A stretch of 64,000 nt of DNA from Trametes villosa (GCA_002964805.2 PUDQ02000001.1:1326001-1390000); one strand, 5' to 3'. Shown: positions 9,981 through 21,409, numbered from the stretch's first letter. The notes: a model not told the origin generated them from the sequence alone. Made by a program: numbers and translations.

Positions 9981-11479
9981 ATGCCGGGATACGACACGAA
10001 CTGGCCTGCAGACTCTGCGGAGTTTTGTCCCCACCCAGATGCTACGGACATTTTCGTCGTTGGCACATACAAGCTCGAGCAGCCAGAAAAGACAGAAGTG
10101 GCGGCCTCCGCAGATGAGGTGGCCGAAGATTTGGGCACGCCTCCTCCAGAGGCTCCGAAGAAGCCGCAGAAAAGGCGGGGCAAATGCTTGCTCTTCCACG
10201 TTCAGAATGACGATCAGTTGTGCGTGCAATTTGGTTTGGCCTGAATTTTCGGATCGCTGATTACTTGTAGGATAGTGAGCTCCTCAGCGAAACGGAGCTG
10301 CCCGCCATCCTGGACATGAAATGGTAGGGCCTGACAAGGCTTGCCCGGCTCCAGTTGATCTGAAGGGCCTCCTTAGGTGTCATCGTGCAGCTTCTGCAAC
10401 ACCAATCCTAGGCATCGCCGACTCGGAAGGTCATATCAGCCTGCATGAGTTGAATAGCGAGGAGGTAAGTCGCATTCATATCCAGGACGCGGATAGCACT
10501 GATGGCAACCTCAGCGTTGTTTGAGCCGGATACAAACTATATCCTGCGCCTCATCGGAGACACTGTGCTTATCCTTGGACTGGTCGAACCGGAGGAATCA
10601 TACAAAGTATGTAAAGCGACCTTGCGCTTAGTATCTACACGCTGATGTCTAAGGAATAGCGGTCTCGGTAACCTCATCGTCTCCCTCTCCGATGGATCGC
10701 TGTCTCTCCTGCAGCCAGAAGGTAGCCTCGGTCTGAAGGTGGCAGATTCTTGGCACGCACACGACTATGAGCCTTGGATCGCTGCGTGGGACTACTGGAA
10801 TACGAACGTCGTTTATTCAGGTATGTGCCCCACCAGTCAGCTGTATGCCGTCTAACTTTGGGAACCAGGCGGTGACGACCTCAAGATGAAAGGATGGGAT
10901 ATCCGTCAAGGGGGAGCATCACCGCTGTTTGTCAACAAGAGGTACGATGCCTTTGCGGCTGTATTATACTTGTAGTCGCTCATTGAATACAGGTTCGACG
11001 CAGGTGTGACCACTATCCAGAGCCATCCATATGTCGAGCATATCCTCGTTGTCGGCAGGTACGAATGACCGCTACCTCCCTTTACATACATCCTACTGAC
11101 TCATTGTATTACCAGCTACGACAACACGGTCCGCATCTTTGACACGCGCAAACCGCTCGTGCCGCTCACGCAAGCGGACGTCGGAGGCGGCGCGTGGCGC
11201 GTCAAGTGGCACCCCTCTGCGGCTCGAAAGAACGAACTCCTCGTCGCATGCATGCACGACGGCTTCAAGGTCGTGAAGTTCGACTTCGGCACCGGCGACG
11301 ACCCCAGCACGATGCTCTCATCCTCCGACCAACCGTGGCAGGTCGTCAAACGCTTCGACGAACACACATCACTGGCGTACGGTGTCGACTGGTCGTATGC
11401 GCAGGACCGGGGCGACCAAGATACATTAGTGGCGAGCTGCTCTTTCTACGACCATACGCTGCATCTATGGAGATCATAG
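9981..11479 (+). CDS. DPH7: Diphthine methyltransferase (diphthine methylesterase), WD40 protein
   Basis: Removes a methyl group from the diphthine methyl ester on translation elongation factor 2 so that amidation can complete diphthamide (family knowledge); cytosolic. Exons: 9981-10219 (or 10223), 10276 (or 10271)-10323, 10377-10464, 10515-10606, 10660-10820, 10869-10941, 10993-11058 and 11116-11479; about 376 aa. Motifs: YDTNWPADSAEFCPHP at the start, ILGIADSEGHISLHEL, ETLCLSLDWSNR, LIVSLSDGSLSLLQ, YSGGDDLKMKGWDIRQ, YDNTVRIFDTRKP, AWRVKWHP, LLVACMHDGFKVVKF and SLAYGVDWSY, the last three typical of DPH7. The first intron has two equally good splice choices. The stop lies only 48 bp from the stop of the opposing TMEM135-like gene. 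Confidence 0.9.
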
Positions 11480-11527
11480 GCACTGTACGTCTGCCATGCT
11501 ATCAAGAAGGGTATACTATAGGCTGTG

Positions 11528-13462
11528 CTAGTGGTCCTCTGGGGTATCACCAGTCTCTTTTGGGGGGCTAGGCGCTCTCGGAGTAGGTGGGGCGTTGGTG
11601 TCAAGCTGTTTCCGTTTCCAGAAACCTGCATTGGGTCCGTTCATGACGAAGCTCAGGGTCCATCGCGAGAGACCGCGCAGGGTGTCGGGACGGTGTATCG
11701 CCGCCGTCAGAAGTGTGGCCAAAGAAAGAATGAACGTGAGCCTGGAGAGAAGGTCGGTCAGCTCAGGAGATATTCTACATGGTCAGCAAACCTACCTTTC
11801 AGCCCAGCGCACGCTACCCCTCCCGCTCTTCAGCCAATCCGCTGGTAGGCAAGCCCGGAGAGCGCGCGGCAACACGTAGAGCGCCATCTCCCCTCTCCGC
11901 CGCCCGCGCTCAATCCAGATGCTCGCCCCACAGACCAGGCTACCGACGAATGTGCAGCCGAATGGTCCGTCCCAGAAGTCGTGGGGGATGCCGGGGAACA
12001 GGCGCGCAAGGACGAGCGTGCGCGTGAAGCAGACCGCGAACCAGATAGACGTGACGAACGCCGAGAGGAAGGACGCGCTGCGGCCCACGGAGAGCGCCGT
12101 CGCGACGAGCCGCGGCACCTCCAACAGCTTCCGCGGGCGGGTGACAAGGATGGGCAGGACGTGCACCTGTGAGGCGTTTCAGGGTGAGCATCCGACGGGC
12201 GCGGATGGAAGGTGGAGCTACGCACAGGCAGGTAGATGGCAACGGCCTCTGCGAACGCCTGCGCACCTCTGATCACAGCGTTCGAGGTGCAGCTTCCGCC
12301 GGTGACGCTGCCGTGGACGAGCTCGCAAGGCAGTCCGCCCAGTCCGTCGCGACCGGAGACGCCTAAGGCTCTGTATGCTTCCATCGCTTTAGGGCCGCCG
12401 TAGGCCGGGAGCAATGCCGGGTCGCCCCATGCGGGCGGGTACCCCAGGTCCCGCGACAGAGATGTGACGACGTCCTTGGGCTCGGAGATGCCCCTCTTGT
12501 ACGAGAAGCGGCCTGTGCGGATTGCGCGGAGGGCCTCGAGGAGTCGTGGGTCGATGTTCGCCAACTTCATGATCCTGTTATCACGAAAGCGCTCTCAGTA
12601 TCTGTGGGGTCGGAATGGTCTCGTGGATCGTACCACTTGTTGTAGGAGCGAGGCAACCTGGCGCCGCAGTCAGTATCCGGTCCAACCGGGGTGTTCAGCG
12701 CACTAACCTATCCGGCTCGTAGAAGAAGCACCACATTATCCTGAACGAACCGTCAGTGTCAGAGACATATGTACAATACGCTGGCACGTACCTCGCACTG
12801 CAAGCCCAGAATACTAGGGCATCCAGTCGTGTGGTCCACTTCATCCTGAAAGCTCTTCGCTTTTGTTTGACGGGTTCGGGGAGGAAGAGTTCGCTCGCCT
12901 CCGACGGCTTGAAGAGGGCGAACTGGACCAAGCTGTCCATAGCACGTACCAAAAACAAGAACGAGAGATCTAGTGTCGGAGACGGCCTGCCCACCAAAGC
13001 TGACTTCGCGTGCTTCCTCCTCGAATGAAGAAGTACGACCGCGAAGGTGGACGAGATCACATTCGAGAGAAACGTCTTGTGCGAGTCCTTCAGCGACGCG
13101 AGCCACGCCTTCACCTTCCCAAGTGCATCCTTCCGCTCACCCCCGTCCGGTGTCTCCGCCTCCCACTGGTCCCAGAGGTGGCGGATAGCAGCGCCACCAG
13201 CGACGCCGACCGTGATGGCGGACGCGAACGCAGTCAGACCAAGCTCGCGCTTTACGGCCTGTAGGACGCGTCCGAAGCCCTGCGCACGCGCCTTGCGCGA
13301 GGTTACGAACGGGAGCAGCGCGGGCCCGAGCGCAAGGGAGAGCGCGAGGCTGTACGTCCGGAGCGCGATCTGGAGCGGGTGGTCGTCGGGGAGGGCGTGC
13401 AGGAAGTCGCCGAGGTCGTGCGGCGCGGCGCGCACGCGCTTGCGGAGGTCCTCGAGGTCCAT
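11528..13462 (-). CDS. TMEM135-like integral membrane protein
   Basis: Family members are multi-pass membrane proteins tied to peroxisomes, mitochondria or lipid droplets in animals; the role in fungi is not established. Exons: 13462-12792, 12740-12708, 12657-12634 (24 nt), 12574-12226, 12166-11796 and 11741-11528; 553 aa. Evidence: hydrophobic segments near the N-terminus (SLALSLALGPALLPFV; ASAITVGVAGGAAI), the segment FYEPDRLPRSYNKWI rebuilt across three exons, the cysteine-containing loop LPCELVHGSVTGGSCTSNAV, then VAIYLPVHVLPILVTRPRKL, SASFLSAFVTSIWFAVCF and a final membrane segment before a Pro-rich tail. The first exon is 671 nt with no internal stop, so an unseen in-frame intron is possible. 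Tandem with the upstream DysF-domain gene. Confidence 0.75.
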
Positions 13463-13825
13463 TTGGGTCGTGCAAGGGGGTCTCTAAGGAGTCGTAACTC
13501 AGGAAGTGTGCATAGCGGTGGTGATATATGGGCGAGGGCGAGGGCGCCGCGCCCAAGGCCGCTCAGCAGCGCGTGAATCCTGACGGCGGGCAAACGCAAT
13601 CACATGCTGGTGGGCGCGATGCGGGGAAGGTGCGCAGCTCGATCAGGCAACTCTCGTCGTTCGTCCGGCTGGTTCGTTCAGCCGACATTAAACGTTTAGA
13701 CGTTGGGACACACAAGAATCACAGGCAGGTGCGGAAAGCACTGAAGATAATCGTGTTGTGTCAAGATGTATAGTACTCAGTAGCTGCGGGTATAGGAATC
13801 GTATGTTAGAAACGAGAGACGGTGA
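13463..13825. promoter_or_regulatory. Intergenic region upstream of the TMEM135-like gene
   Basis: 363 bp between the stop of the DysF gene and the start of the TMEM135-like gene, both on the minus strand. Nothing coding was recognised. It should hold the terminator of the former and the promoter of the latter. Confidence 0.4.
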
Positions 13826-15283
13826 CTACAAGTCCTGGGTATAACTCCAAAAGTCCAATGCGCGCGCGCTCTCAGATGCCCCCAACCCAGAACGAAGCTC
13901 GGCAAGTAACCCTGCACGGCCCAGATATTGCAGGAACTGCGCCCTGGAGTCCGGATAGACGAACAGGCCGAGGATCTCCGAGCCCTGTAACATCGCATGA
14001 TGAGCACAACTCACGGGCATGCACGTGGTTGCGACGAAAAGACTTACATGTGCGCGCACAACGGCTGCAATATCTTCCTTCGACGCCTGCGAGAGACTAA
14101 CTCCTGCGTCTGCCATGAGCTTGCTAGCTTCCGTCTGGTCGGATGCAGTAGAGGCCTCGTCGTCGTTCGCCTCTTCCACTTTTGTGGCCGGAGGCTCTCC
14201 TCTGGCGCGGGGATGTAACAGCGACGGGTTCCTCGAGGTCTTCCGCGAGAGCGGTGCGCTCTCGGGAGCCCCAAGCCAACTCGCCCACAGCTCCAGTTTC
14301 CTGCCGTCCCGTCCGAGACGTCGTAACGCCGCATGACACCTGTCCCAGTCGTCCTCGTCCCCTTTCCACACCCCAAGGCCTCCTTCATCATCATCCGAGA
14401 GAGTAAGGATAACCGAAGGCGGCCGCGTCGCGCCCTCCTCCGCGTGTATGAGCTGTGGCAGGATGGACAACGCTCCGGGTACGCTGAGGGTGCTCCTGGT
14501 ATCGTCGAGAATCCCTTGCGCGGGACGCATCATCAGCCGTATCCAACGCCGCCTGCGCACCAGTCCGCGGTTGCTCAAGACGCCGGGATCGGCGCCCCAC
14601 CTCTTGCTGCGAAACGACCGGCTGTATTCGAAGCCGTCATATTGCACCTGTCCGTCCCCGCGCATGTCGATCATCCACGTGCGCGAGACCCACTTCCAGG
14701 AACCATCCGGGAGGGGATAGTCTTCGAGGGAGACTGTGGGCTGGTTCTTCCGCGGGGACCGAATAGCGGTGGGGATAGTGAAAGGTGGCGGATCCAGCGG
14801 GAGGAGCGTAAGCGCCGAGTAGTACGCAGTAGAGAAGACCATAGCGCTACGGTCTCTTCAGCTCGAGAGAAGAAAGCAGAAAGGCGAATTTACGCACCCT
14901 CTTTGGTTCTCGTAAAGGACTGCCCATCGGTACACATCCTTGTCATAGTCCTCATCGAGCTCGGCTGCAAGGGTCGCCGCCCCCGAAAGGTCTACCAAGT
15001 CTGGTGCTTCTAGCACGGACGCAGACTCCTCAATCTGAGCTATGGAAGAGGGCGAAGGAGAGGCATTCCGCTTGCGTGCTTTGGATCTGCGCTTGTGAAA
15101 GCTGGGGAGAGAGACGCTTGAGAACAGCCCGCGCCTAGAGAACCGCCGCCGAGCCTCTTCCGCGGCGACGTAGTCATCTCTTTGAATGGTTTCTGGTGGC
15201 GGCGGCGGTGGCTGGGAGTTGCGCGGGGGCGAGAGAGACGACGGGCCAGCCGGGGAGGAAGGGAGGGAGGAGTGCTCAGACAT
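13826..15283 (-). CDS. DysF (Pex23/24/Spo73/TECPR-like) domain protein
   Basis: Exons: 15283-14898, 14846-14048 and 13984-13826; 447 aa. The N-terminal ~130 residues are Ser/Pro/Arg-rich with a PPPPPP stretch. The DysF region spans the first splice: RWAVLYENQRGAMVFSTAYY, then SLEDYPLPDGSWKWVSRTWM, DMRGDGQVQYDGFEYS, RWGADPG and RGLVRRRRWIRLMMRP. The W..V...W.iD..gDgEvq.DGfeY and RRRRWiR patterns are the classical DysF halves. In yeasts such proteins act at peroxisome/ER contacts or in prospore membrane formation; the role here is not inferable. The C-terminal third is acidic and low in conservation. The second intron (14047-13985, 63 nt) is in frame and has no stop codon. Its start codon lies 97 bp from that of HscB on the opposite strand. 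Confidence 0.8.
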
Positions 15284-15380
15284 GGGTCAACCAAGGTGAG
15301 GGTGGGGCTGTGGCGAGGTTAGGGTTCGTGTATATGAATGCCTCTCATCACATGACGTCACCTCTTTGAGCTTGACCGCT
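15284..15380. promoter_or_regulatory. 97-bp divergent promoter DysF gene/HscB with a palindromic CRE
   Basis: Only 97 bp separate the two start codons, so both genes must be driven from here. A perfect ATF/CREB-type octamer TGACGTCA lies at 15353-15360, 21 bp upstream of the HscB ATG and about 70 bp upstream of the DysF-gene ATG. The octamer is seen directly. That a bZIP factor binds it is inferred from the known site. Confidence 0.6.
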
Positions 15381-16265
15381 ATGCTTCGCGTTCGTGCACT
15401 CGCATCCTCCGCCCTCCGCGCCCGCCCTGCTCTCCCTCGCCACGCAGCAATCAGGCGACCACACCAGCCGAGGCCACTGCCGGCAAGCAGCATTGTACAT
15501 GCTCGACGAACCCACGACGATGCGGCGAGCCGACCCAAGCTCTGCCCATCATGCTCCTCGCCTCTGCCTACCGCGCTGCCCGTCTGCTCGAAGTGCTCGT
15601 ACATCGAGCCAATACCGCAGTCAATGACGTACTACGAGATGCTGGGCACACCATATGAACCGAACCCGTTCAATGTTGATGTCGCGCAGTTGAAGAGACA
15701 GTTCAGAGCTGTCCAGGCCGTCGTTCATCCAGATAGATGGGTGTCGAAGCCCCGAGTGAGTCTCACCCCTAGACCACATCGAGCCGCTGCTATATAGCTA
15801 GACATTATCTCATGCGCATATCATCAGGACCAACAAGCCATCGCGGCTGCTATGTCGTCGCGAGTCAATGAAGCCCTACATCGGCTCTCCGATCCGCTAC
15901 GCAGGGCGGAGTACATCCTAGCCCAAGAAGGTCATGGCGGGGAGGAGACAGACAAGTCGGACGATCTGATACTGTTGATGGAGGTCATGGAGGCCCGCGA
16001 AGGCGTATCCAGTGCTCAATCCCCGGAAGAAGTGGCTGAGTTCAGAGCAGACAACGACGGTGCGTGTAATCTTGTCTAGCCCTATCACCCGCTAGCTAAT
16101 CCACTACCGCACACATCAGCCAAAATACAAGAGACACTGAAGGCGATCGAGAGGCTTGTGGCAGCAAAGAATTGGCCTGCGCTTCGTATGGCGGTTACTA
16201 AGCTGAAGTACCTCCAGGGCGTCGAGTCTGCCGCAGCTGCATGGCCTGACGTATTCCATGATTGA
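15381..16265 (+). CDS. JAC1: Mitochondrial Fe-S cluster co-chaperone HscB/Jac1
   Basis: J-protein that recruits mitochondrial Hsp70 to the ISCU scaffold for Fe-S cluster transfer (family knowledge). Exons: 15381-15755, 15828-16059 and 16120-16265; 250 aa. The N-terminus MLRVRALASSALRARPALPR is Arg/Ala-rich with no acidic residue, fitting a mitochondrial presequence. Next comes a CPSC...CSKC zinc-ribbon-like pair, as in metazoan HscB, then the J-domain (YYEMLGTPYEPNPFNVD, with an intact HPD in VVHPDRW). The C-terminal helical domain has SRVNEALHRLSDPLRRAEYIL, a typical HscB segment, and ends KLKYLQGVESAAAAWPDVFHD. The ATG at 15381 gives the presequence directly; there is no upstream in-frame ATG in the short promoter. 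Confidence 0.93.
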
Positions 16266-16693
16266 TCACTAGATGGACTCGTAGTATAGTAGACTGGCTA
16301 TTTGCGCACTGGAGATATACACACCTCTATTCTTGAGCCTGTAGAGCGAAAACTCAGGATGACCTGACGTCAGGCCCTCGGCATGGGCGTGAGTGCATTC
16401 ATTCGGCAAGTCCCAGCGTGTCTTTACGAGACTGGGCGCCTGTTCTCTCTTGAGCTTTGCGACCAGGGTCGCTTCTTCCACCTCGCTCTCTCCGTCGTTC
16501 GCCGTCCTCGCGCAGTCTCTGTCGTCCTTGCGTCGGCGGAGTTGTACTCAAAACAGGTCGCCCATTGCTCTGAAGGTGCTCCAGGACAGGAGCCAGCTCT
16601 CGTAGAGAGATCAGCAGGTCGGTCACGCATTTCCGCGTCCCCCACAGCGCCGCCCAAACCTGCTTCCAGATTCGTCTGTGCTGCCACAGCCTT
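16266..16693. promoter_or_regulatory. Intergenic HscB/helicase with a 12-bp CRE palindrome
   Basis: No convincing gene. At 16363-16374 lies the perfect palindrome CCTGACGTCAGG, which contains the CRE core TGACGTCA at 16365-16372, about 330 bp upstream of the helicase start. The minus strand has stop-free stretches here but no domain, motif or consistent splicing. Confidence 0.5.
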
Positions 16694-19600
16694 ATGCGTC
16701 TTGCCTTCTCTCTGAGACTCAGGCGCAGCCTTCTCATGCCACTAAACCTCCCTAAGCCCTCCTCGCCCCTCGCATCCCCCGCGGCATCGTCATCCCGCCA
16801 ATTCACCCAGCAATCAAACCCCGTCAAGCAGTCCTCTGCCTCCCCCAAGCGCACGTCCGACTCCCCCATTGCCGAGGAACCCCCCGCGAAAATGCACAAG
16901 GTCGACCACGGTCCGTCCTCGTCCCGCCCGCCCCGAGGAGGCGGCCGCGGGGCGTCCTCTTCTCTCCTCGCTAGAGCCCACAAGAACAACGCCTCGAACG
17001 CGAACGCCAGTGGTCGCGGGGGTAGAAGGGGAAAGGGCAAGAGCACGCCCAATCTGCCTCCCCTCCCAGGTCCTTTCCACGATGAGCAATACATCACGAA
17101 CACCTACAGGACAAAACCGCTCAAAAAGATCCACGAGACGAACCCGAAGTCACCGCTGAACAACTATATCATGAACAACTCCGGCGGTTCGATGGAGTTC
17201 ACGGGGACCCATGGCATCGTAGAAGGGAGTGATCAAGCTGTTTGGAGGTAATCCCTGTTACTTTTGTGTACTTGGACAGGAGTCTGACCCGCATGTATCC
17301 AGATCGACCATTCGCATCAAAGTCGACGACGGCGAAATTGTCGGCACCGGCGATAACTCGAACAGGAAGGTTGCAGATAACCTTGCAGCTCTCTCCGCCT
17401 TGTACCAGCTTGACACTATCGGTGCTGTACGTGATTCAGCGCGGGTTGATACATCGTTTCGCTCACACCTCGCAGTTCGAGAAAAAGAAGGAGAAGCAGG
17501 TTGAAAAGGAGCCGCCCACTCCCCTCGAGACCACTCTCTCCGATGGCTCTGTCGTGGGCTACGAGAAAGCGCGTCACTTCATGGACTACTACTGCCGCCG
17601 CTTCCGCTTCTCAAAACCGGACATCGTCTATGCGCAACCTACGCGCTCCTACTGGCAGGCCGACATGATCGTTGGCGAACGGCGCATCGGCTTTGGGAAA
17701 GGCGCGTCGAAGAAGGAGGCGATGATGAAGTGCTACACGGATGTTGTCCAGTACCTCGAGAGCTGCGACGCGAACATCTGGCAGGAGTTCTTGAAGGACG
17801 TCAAGGAGGGCAAGGACCTCGGCATGGCTCCTTCTGTGCTGTTCCAGGCCGACGAAGTCCTAGAGGACAGGATTGAGAACCTTAAGGACGACATCAAGCG
17901 CAGCACGCTCTACAAGAACAGACCTAGACGCACGAACACCGACGCCGATGGGTCGCAAAGCGCACAACAGGCTGGTGGATATCGTCGCCCCCCGCCGTCG
18001 GCGGCTTTCCTAGCGGAGAAGTCGCAGCAGCTCGCCTCCCGTCGGCAGGCGTACCTGACAAACCCTCAGCTGGAGTCCATCCGGAACACCCGTGCTAGCC
18101 TGCCCGTCTTCACCAAATCCGAGGAGCTGTTGAAGCATATCGACGAGAACGACGTTACGATCTGTATGGCGGCGACCGGTTCCGGGAAGACCACCCAGAT
18201 TCCTCAGCTGCTCTTGGACCAGTGGATCGAGCGGGGCGAGGGTGCGAAGTGCAACATCATCTGTACGCAGCCCCGCCGAATCGCTGCTATCAGTGTCGCG
18301 GAGCGTGTAGCGAAGGAGCGCGGCGAGGCGTGCGGGCGCGGGACGATCGGTTACCAGGTGCGGTTCGAGTCGAAGACCCCCGAGCCCAACGGCTGCGTCA
18401 CCTACTGTACCACCGGTGTCTTCTTGCGGAAGATGCAGACCGCGTTGCTCGACTCCTCCTCGCGCAGCAGCATGGACGACATCACCCACGTCATCGTCGA
18501 CGAAGTGCACGAGCGCGACGTCGACATCGATCTGATGCTCGTAGTCTTGAAGCGGCTGCTCGCGGAGCGGAGGGCGCAGAAGAAGCCGATCAAGATCGTG
18601 CTCATGAGCGCGACCATCGACTCTACTCTCTTCCGGAAGTACTTCCCCAACGAGCAGGGCGCCCCCGCCGGTGTCGTCGAGATCCCGGGTCGCGCGTATC
18701 CCGTCCAGAAGAACTTCCTTGACGACTTCGTCCCGGAGCTGTCGAAGAACCACCAGGCGTCGTGGGTCTTCAGGGAAGAGTCTGTGCGGAAGTACCTGAC
18801 GCAGGAGCTCGGCCCCGATGCTCCCGGAGTCCCGACTCTGTCCTTCTCGTCGTCTCGCTCTGCCACGCCGACTATCAAAGAGCACTCGCGCGACACGGAC
18901 GATCTCGACCTCCCGATTCCGCTCATCGCGCTTACGATTGCGCATGTCTTGCAGAAGTCCGAGGACGGACATGTTCTTGTGTTCTTGCCCGGTTGGGACG
19001 ACATCAGCGCCCTCCGCCGGTTACTCACCGACAACGACCGCTCGAAACCCCTTGGGTTCGACTTCAACGACTCGAGCCGGTTCAGCATCCATCTCCTCCA
19101 CTCCACCATCCCCGTCGCCGAGCAGCAGGCTATCTTCGAGCCTCCTCCCAAAGGCATCCGCCGCATTATCTTGTCCACGAACATCGCCGAGACCTCCGTC
19201 ACCATCCCTGATGTCGTGTACGTCGTCGACACCGCGCGTGTCAAGGAGCAGCGCTACGACCCCGCGCGCCACATCTCCAACCTCGTCTCCGCGTGGGTCG
19301 GTTCGTCGAACCTCAACCAGCGTGCAGGTCGTGCGGGCCGTCATCGCCCCGGAGAGTACTTCGGTATCCTGAGCCACAGGCACGCCGAGGAGCTGCACCC
19401 GCACCAGACGGTCGAGATGAAGCGTGTGGACCTCGAGAACGTCGTCATGCACGTCAAGGCGCTGAACTTCCCCGGCATGACCATCCAGGAGGTCCTCGCG
19501 GCGACTATCGAGCCCCCCGCGCCCGAGCGCATCGAGTCTGCGATCCAGTCGCTGCACATGGTCGGCGCGCTTGACGACAACAACAACCTCACCTCTCTCG

Positions 19601-20949
19601 GCAACGTTCTCCTTCAACTCCCGGTCGACGTTCGCCTCGGACGCCTCGTCCTGTTCGGCGCCTTCTTCCGCTGCCTGGACGCCGCCCTGACCCTCGCGGC
19701 GATCATGGGTTCCCGCGAGCCCTTCGTCGCGCCGATGCACGTCAAGGCTGAGGCGCAGGCGAGGAAGAACTCCTGGACACCCGAGGAGTTCCGCTCGGAC
19801 ACGCTCGCCGCGCTCCGCGCGTACAACAAGTGGTGGGAGCTGCAGAGCCAGGGCCACTACGTGTCCGCAAACCGGTTCTGCCAGGACAACTTCCTGTCGA
19901 AGCCGACGCTGCTGAACATCCAGAAGGTGAAGGACCACCTGCTCAAGTCGCTCCTCGACCTCGGCGTCGTCGACATCTCCGCGGGCGGCTCCGGCAAGAT
20001 AGCGTACGTCCCGCCGGGCGCGCGGTCGCGCGAGGCGCCGACGGTGCCCTCTGCGCTCAACGAGCACAACGACTCGCTGCCGCTGCTCGCGGCGCTCATT
20101 GCGATCGCGTGCCAGCCGAAGTTCGCGATCCGGATGGGAGAGCGGAACTACCGCACTGCCGTTGACAAGGTATTGAGCTCCCGGCCAATGTTGCCGAATG
20201 ATACTGACGATACTTCGTAGATTGTGATCATCCACCCGTCCAGTGTCAACCACCGCAAGAAGCAGATGCCCGACAACGACCGCCCGCACATTGAGAAGCA
20301 GATCGTCGCCTACATGGAGAAGCGGCAGAACATCTCGTCGGGCAACCACAACCCGGACAAGTACCTGGTCGCCACTACCCGCTTGGACCCGCTCACGTAC
20401 ATCCTCTTCGGCGCCTACCGCATCTCTGTCGGCGCGCGCGGCCTCGAGTGCGACGGCTGGCTGCCGGTCATCGGCCGCTCGGACGTGCTCGACGACCTCG
20501 AGCGGCTGAAGGTGATGATGGAGGAGTGCATGCTCCGCGTCTTCCAGGGGATCATCGCGAGCCGGCAGCGCAAGGCGCAGCAGTTCCGGAAGCCGCTGAC
20601 GTACGACGGCGGGCGCGAGGACGAGTCGGGCGACGAGGACGAGGGCCCGGACCTGGCGAACGTGCCGCTGTCGGAGACGGAGATGAAGGAGCTCGACCTG
20701 ATGACGATGGACGTCGTGCGCATCCTGAACCACTACAGCACGTTCCGCGTCGCGATGCAGTCGCAGAGCAACTCGCGGCCGGGCACGCCGATGGACTCGC
20801 CCTCGCTCGCGTCCGTCCGGCTCCCGTCGTTCAGCGGCTCGCGCTCGGGCTACTCGACGCCATACGGGCCCGGGTCGGCGTACACGTCGAGGCCGGGCAC
20901 GCCCAGCCGGCTGTCAAGCATGTCCAGGCAGCCCAGTGGGTGGGATTAG
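16694..20949 (+). CDS. DExH-box RNA helicase with N-terminal dsRNA-binding-like domains (DHX9/DHX36-like)
   Basis: ATP-dependent RNA helicase of the DEAH/RHA group. Exons: 16694-17247, 17303-17426, 17476-20169 and 20221-20949; 1366 aa, or 1352 if the ATG at 16736 is used. The N-terminus is Ser/Pro- and Gly/Arg-rich (PPRGGGRGASSS). Two dsRBD-like segments follow (KVDDGEIVGTGDNSNRKVAD; ADMIVGERRIGFGKGASKKE). The helicase core has motif I AATGSGKTTQIPQ near residue 459, II DEVH near 568, III MSAT, VFLPGWDDI, then SLDSTNIAETSVTIPD-type motif V (seen as STNIAETSVTIPD) and VI QRAGRAGR near 841. HA2 and OB-fold regions follow (GALDDNNNLTSLG; SSVNHRKKQMP; TRLDPLTYILFGAY). The C-terminal tail is Ser/Pro/Gly-rich. 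The first 15 residues from ATG 16694 could be a mitochondrial-type leader, so the start is uncertain. Confidence 0.92.
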
Positions 20950-21409
20950 ACGGTGTTGAAACCGCGGCGGGGTGCAGCGTCGTCGCTAGAAAGTGTCTTG
21001 TCATTGTAACGAACTATAATCTCTACTCGCAGCCACGAATGTGTAATGGAATATCAATCTCCCTCTCACAACCACCGTAAGTGCCCAGTAGCTACACAGA
21101 TGCGCGACAAACGAGCACATCGAAATCGTGCGCAGTATGTGATGGTTCGCGCACGTGATGTGCGGTAGGTAGAGCTTCGATCAAGGCTCTCGCGGCAGCA
21201 CTCACCTCTGCTCGAGGCTCTACGCGTCCTCTCGCCCTTGCACCCCCCGTCCTTCGCTCTTTGTCCTGACTGCTGATGAGCTGACCTGGAGGGTGTAATC
21301 CTGCTTGCCTATCTGCTGCCGCTGTCTGTGAAATCACCGCTGCTCTTCCGGTTTCCCCACATAACACCAGTCACGACCCGCGGCATCCCCGCACTAACGA
21401 TATACCATC
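20950..21409. promoter_or_regulatory. Intergenic helicase/AP-2 alpha
   Basis: 460 bp between two plus-strand genes. No exon or motif was recognised; expected to hold the helicase 3' end and the AP-2 alpha promoter. Confidence 0.4.

Noticed and set aside
16269..17103. Overlapping minus-strand ORFs between HscB and the helicase
   Set aside because: Three frames are partly open, but no motif or phase-consistent splicing was found; the right part is antisense to the helicase N-terminus.
18010..18972. 320-codon minus-strand ORF inside the helicase
   Set aside because: Same antisense effect of codon bias; no domain or start context.
19021..20733. 570-codon minus-strand ORF opposite the DExH helicase
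   Set aside because: Mirror of a highly GC3-biased coding exon; the product is His/Val/Arg/Leu-rich with no motif, while the plus strand has all helicase motifs.
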